A stretch of 64,000 nt of DNA. It comes from Bryobacterales bacterium. Lineage in GTDB: Bacteria > Acidobacteriota > Terriglobia > Bryobacterales > UBA6623. The DNA is taken from positions 1 through 64,000 of the forward strand of contig JAPPMG010000024.1 in assembly GCA_028819215.1 (NCBI GenBank), in the 5' to 3' direction. Below are positions 62,839 through 64,000 of the stretch, one piece after another. The stretch's first letter is position 1; each line of letters begins with the position of its first letter. A program made the position numbers and the translations under genes. The notes beneath the pieces are model-generated. The model was not told the origin of the DNA. It searched no databases and worked only from the letters and a program-made list of their open reading frames with translations.

Positions 62839-63774
62839 CTAGACGTTGAACCAAGGCGTGACCCACACGTACTTGATGCGGAACAACAAGCGCGCCGCCA
62901 TCTTGACCGGCAGCGCCAGCATGATGACGAGCAGCCCCTGCAGGATCGCGTACTGCAGCAGCGACATGCGGCCCAGTATCTTGCGGCTGAACTCGGTGGC
63001 CGTGATGATGCGGTGGCAAGCGTAGCCGGCCACCACCATGAAGCCGCCCACCACCATGCCGCCGAATATTCCGATCCACGGCTGGGAGGTGATGCCCACG
63101 ATCTCGTGCAAGTCGCGGTTGATCTCGAAGATCAGGCGGTTGTGGTCCCAGGTCATGCCCGGCCAGAACCACATCCAGCCCGGGCCGCGGATCAGGGTGC
63201 CGATCACGATCATCGAGCACCACAGGATGATGAAGCCGAATATGAAGGCCCAGATCGCGAAGCGCCGCTGCTTGTAGGTGTAGTAGCCGTTGCCCAGCGG
63301 GTTCGCGTCAATGTAGGGGATCACGATCAGCCCGATGATGATCAGCGTCGGCATCACGACGCCGGCGATCCACGGGTCAAAGTAGACCAGCATCTCCTGC
63401 AGGCCGAGGAAGTACCACGGCGCCTTGGACGGGTTCATCGTCAGGGACGGATTGGCCGGCTCTTCCAGCGGCGCGTCGAGCGTGATCGACCACACCATCA
63501 GGATGATTGTGACGATGATCGCCGCCAAGAACTCCATGCGCAGCAGGTAGGGCCACACCGCCACCTCCCGCACCCAGCCTTTCTGGAAGGGCTGCACCTT
63601 GCGGTGGTGCGTCTTGGCCAATTCCGGGTCGTTCTCGAGCCGCTCCAGCAGGCGGTCGTTGGCGCGCGCCTGCCGCACGGCGTACCAAGTGAAGAACGGG
63701 ATGATGAAGAGCATCCCCACGATCGGGATGTTGTCCGGGAGGGAGACGATGGTCCAGAGTTGGTGCCAATCCAT
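62839..63774 (-). CDS. Cytochrome b, C-terminal half (subunit IV-like)
   Basis: 311 residues with about six transmembrane segments. The region PLEEPANPSLTMNPSKAPWY, FLGLQEMLVYFDPWIAGVV and PYIDANPLGNGYYTYKQRRF matches subunit IV / cytochrome b C-terminal domains; the quinol-site PEWY is APWY here. About 90 residues before this and the final 100 residues (a VVAGYACHRIITATEFSRKI stretch and a last helix) are extra compared with subunit IV. It works with the N-terminal cytochrome b half encoded just upstream and with the octahaem cytochrome. Confidence 0.82.
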   Translation of the reverse strand: MDWHQLWTIVSLPDNIPIVGMLFIIPFFTWYAVRQARANDRLLERLENDPELAKTHHRKVQPFQKGWVREVAVWPYLLRMEFLAAIIVTIILMVWSITLDAPLEEPANPSLTMNPSKAPWYFLGLQEMLVYFDPWIAGVVMPTLIIIGLIVIPYIDANPLGNGYYTYKQRRFAIWAFIFGFIILWCSMIVIGTLIRGPGWMWFWPGMTWDHNRLIFEINRDLHEIVGITSQPWIGIFGGMVVGGFMVVAGYACHRIITATEFSRKILGRMSLLQYAILQGLLVIMLALPVKMAARLLFRIKYVWVTPWFNV

Positions 63775-63804
63775 TGTGCTGATTCCTGCTCTCTTCGCTG
63801 ACCC

Positions 63805-64000
63805 TTACCTGCGGACCGGCTTGATTTCCTTCTCGAGCATGATCGGGGCAGGCCCGGAAATTCCGCCGTCCTTGCGGACTCGCCAGAAGTGCACGATCAT
63901 GAAGATCGCCGCAAAGCCCGGAATCGCGATGCAGTGCCAGATATAGGCGCGCAGCAGCGCGTTGGCATCCACGATCGAGCCGCCCAGCAGCGCGAAGCGC
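63805..64000 (-). CDS. Cytochrome b, N-terminal half (partial, C-terminus only)
   Basis: The gene begins beyond the right edge; 64 complete codons plus stop TAA at 63805 are visible. They read RFALLGGSIVDANALLRAYI, WHCIAIPGFAAIFMIVHFWR, VRKDGGISGPAP. The RAYIWHC and FMIVHFWRVRKDGG segments match the last helix of cytochrome b6-type proteins, with haem-ligand histidines. It ends 31 bp before the subunit IV-like gene. Confidence 0.82.
   Translation of the reverse strand, partial: RFALLGGSIVDANALLRAYIWHCIAIPGFAAIFMIVHFWRVRKDGGISGPAPIMLEKEIKPVRR

Noticed and set aside
61350..62849. A 499-residue open frame opposite the octahaem cytochrome gene, and a similar one at 59808-61310
   Set aside because: Long antisense frames are common in GC-rich DNA; the opposite strand has eight clear haem motifs, and these frames show no family features.

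Overview
The window is 64 kb of GC-rich bacterial chromosome coding densely on both strands. The gene content best fits an Acidobacteriota-type organism: an Oar-like TonB-dependent receptor with an N-terminal carboxypeptidase-regulatory domain, a UPF0182 membrane protein, many Tat- or Sec-exported sugar-active and sulfatase enzymes, a PVC-type haem-binding dehydrogenase, and a split cytochrome b next to a large multihaem cytochrome c. This assignment is inferred from family content; there is no rRNA gene in the window to confirm it. I saw no tRNA, rRNA, CRISPR array, prophage or intact insertion sequence.

Layout. 0-7.3 kb: TonB-dependent receptor (its C-terminus looks cut short), a thiamine-diphosphate enzyme, a cytoplasmic esterase and a secreted DUF1080 protein. 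7.3-10.4 kb: two overlapping sulfatases. 10.6-16.7 kb: prephenate dehydratase, the condensin SMC and an exported putative glycoside hydrolase. 17.2-17.7 kb: an intact ParD-like antitoxin followed by a decayed parE toxin. 17.8-27.1 kb: a propeller lipoprotein, UPF0182, a Tat-exported Gfo/Idh/MocA oxidoreductase, a large secreted PHP/DUF3604-type protein and a class IV aminotransferase. 27.1-33.4 kb: an AT-rich promoter driving a translationally coupled addB-addA pair. 33.4-41.5 kb: a carbohydrate-catabolism cluster with two DHDPS-family lyases, propeller and sialidase-like proteins, a sulfatase coupled to a Tat protein of unknown function, and an alpha/beta hydrolase. 41.9-45.8 kb: a Fic protein, an AT-rich region with a two-copy 70-bp tandem repeat, a triple-RidA lipoprotein and a deoxyhypusine-synthase-like enzyme. 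45.8-52.3 kb: a minus-strand group made of a thioredoxin-fusion protein, a UGSC-family selenoprotein, a DHDPS-family lyase and a haem-binding dehydrogenase. 52.5-57.0 kb: purQ-purL-purF with overlapping genes. 57.1-64 kb: an exported HpcH/HpaI aldolase, haem-O synthase, a cupredoxin-like lipoprotein, an octahaem cytochrome c and a split cytochrome b.

The most interesting item is the gene at 50109-50654. An in-frame TGA at codon 96 sits in the sequence Ala-Asp-U-Gly-Ser-Cys. The reading frame continues through it for 85 more residues, and a hairpin with a GUU loop begins 13 nt after the TGA, where a bacterial SECIS element should be. Read this way it is a selenoprotein of the UGSC family. The gene upstream encodes a thioredoxin-like CPAC domain fused to a large domain I do not recognise, so the two probably form a redox module.

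Other themes. Several enzymes of normally cytosolic folds carry export signals (DHDPS, HpcH aldolase, Gfo/Idh, RidA). Several start codons lie only 6-10 nt after a -10 hexamer, usually in the form TGC-TAnnnT, with no usable Shine-Dalgarno, which suggests leaderless mRNAs.
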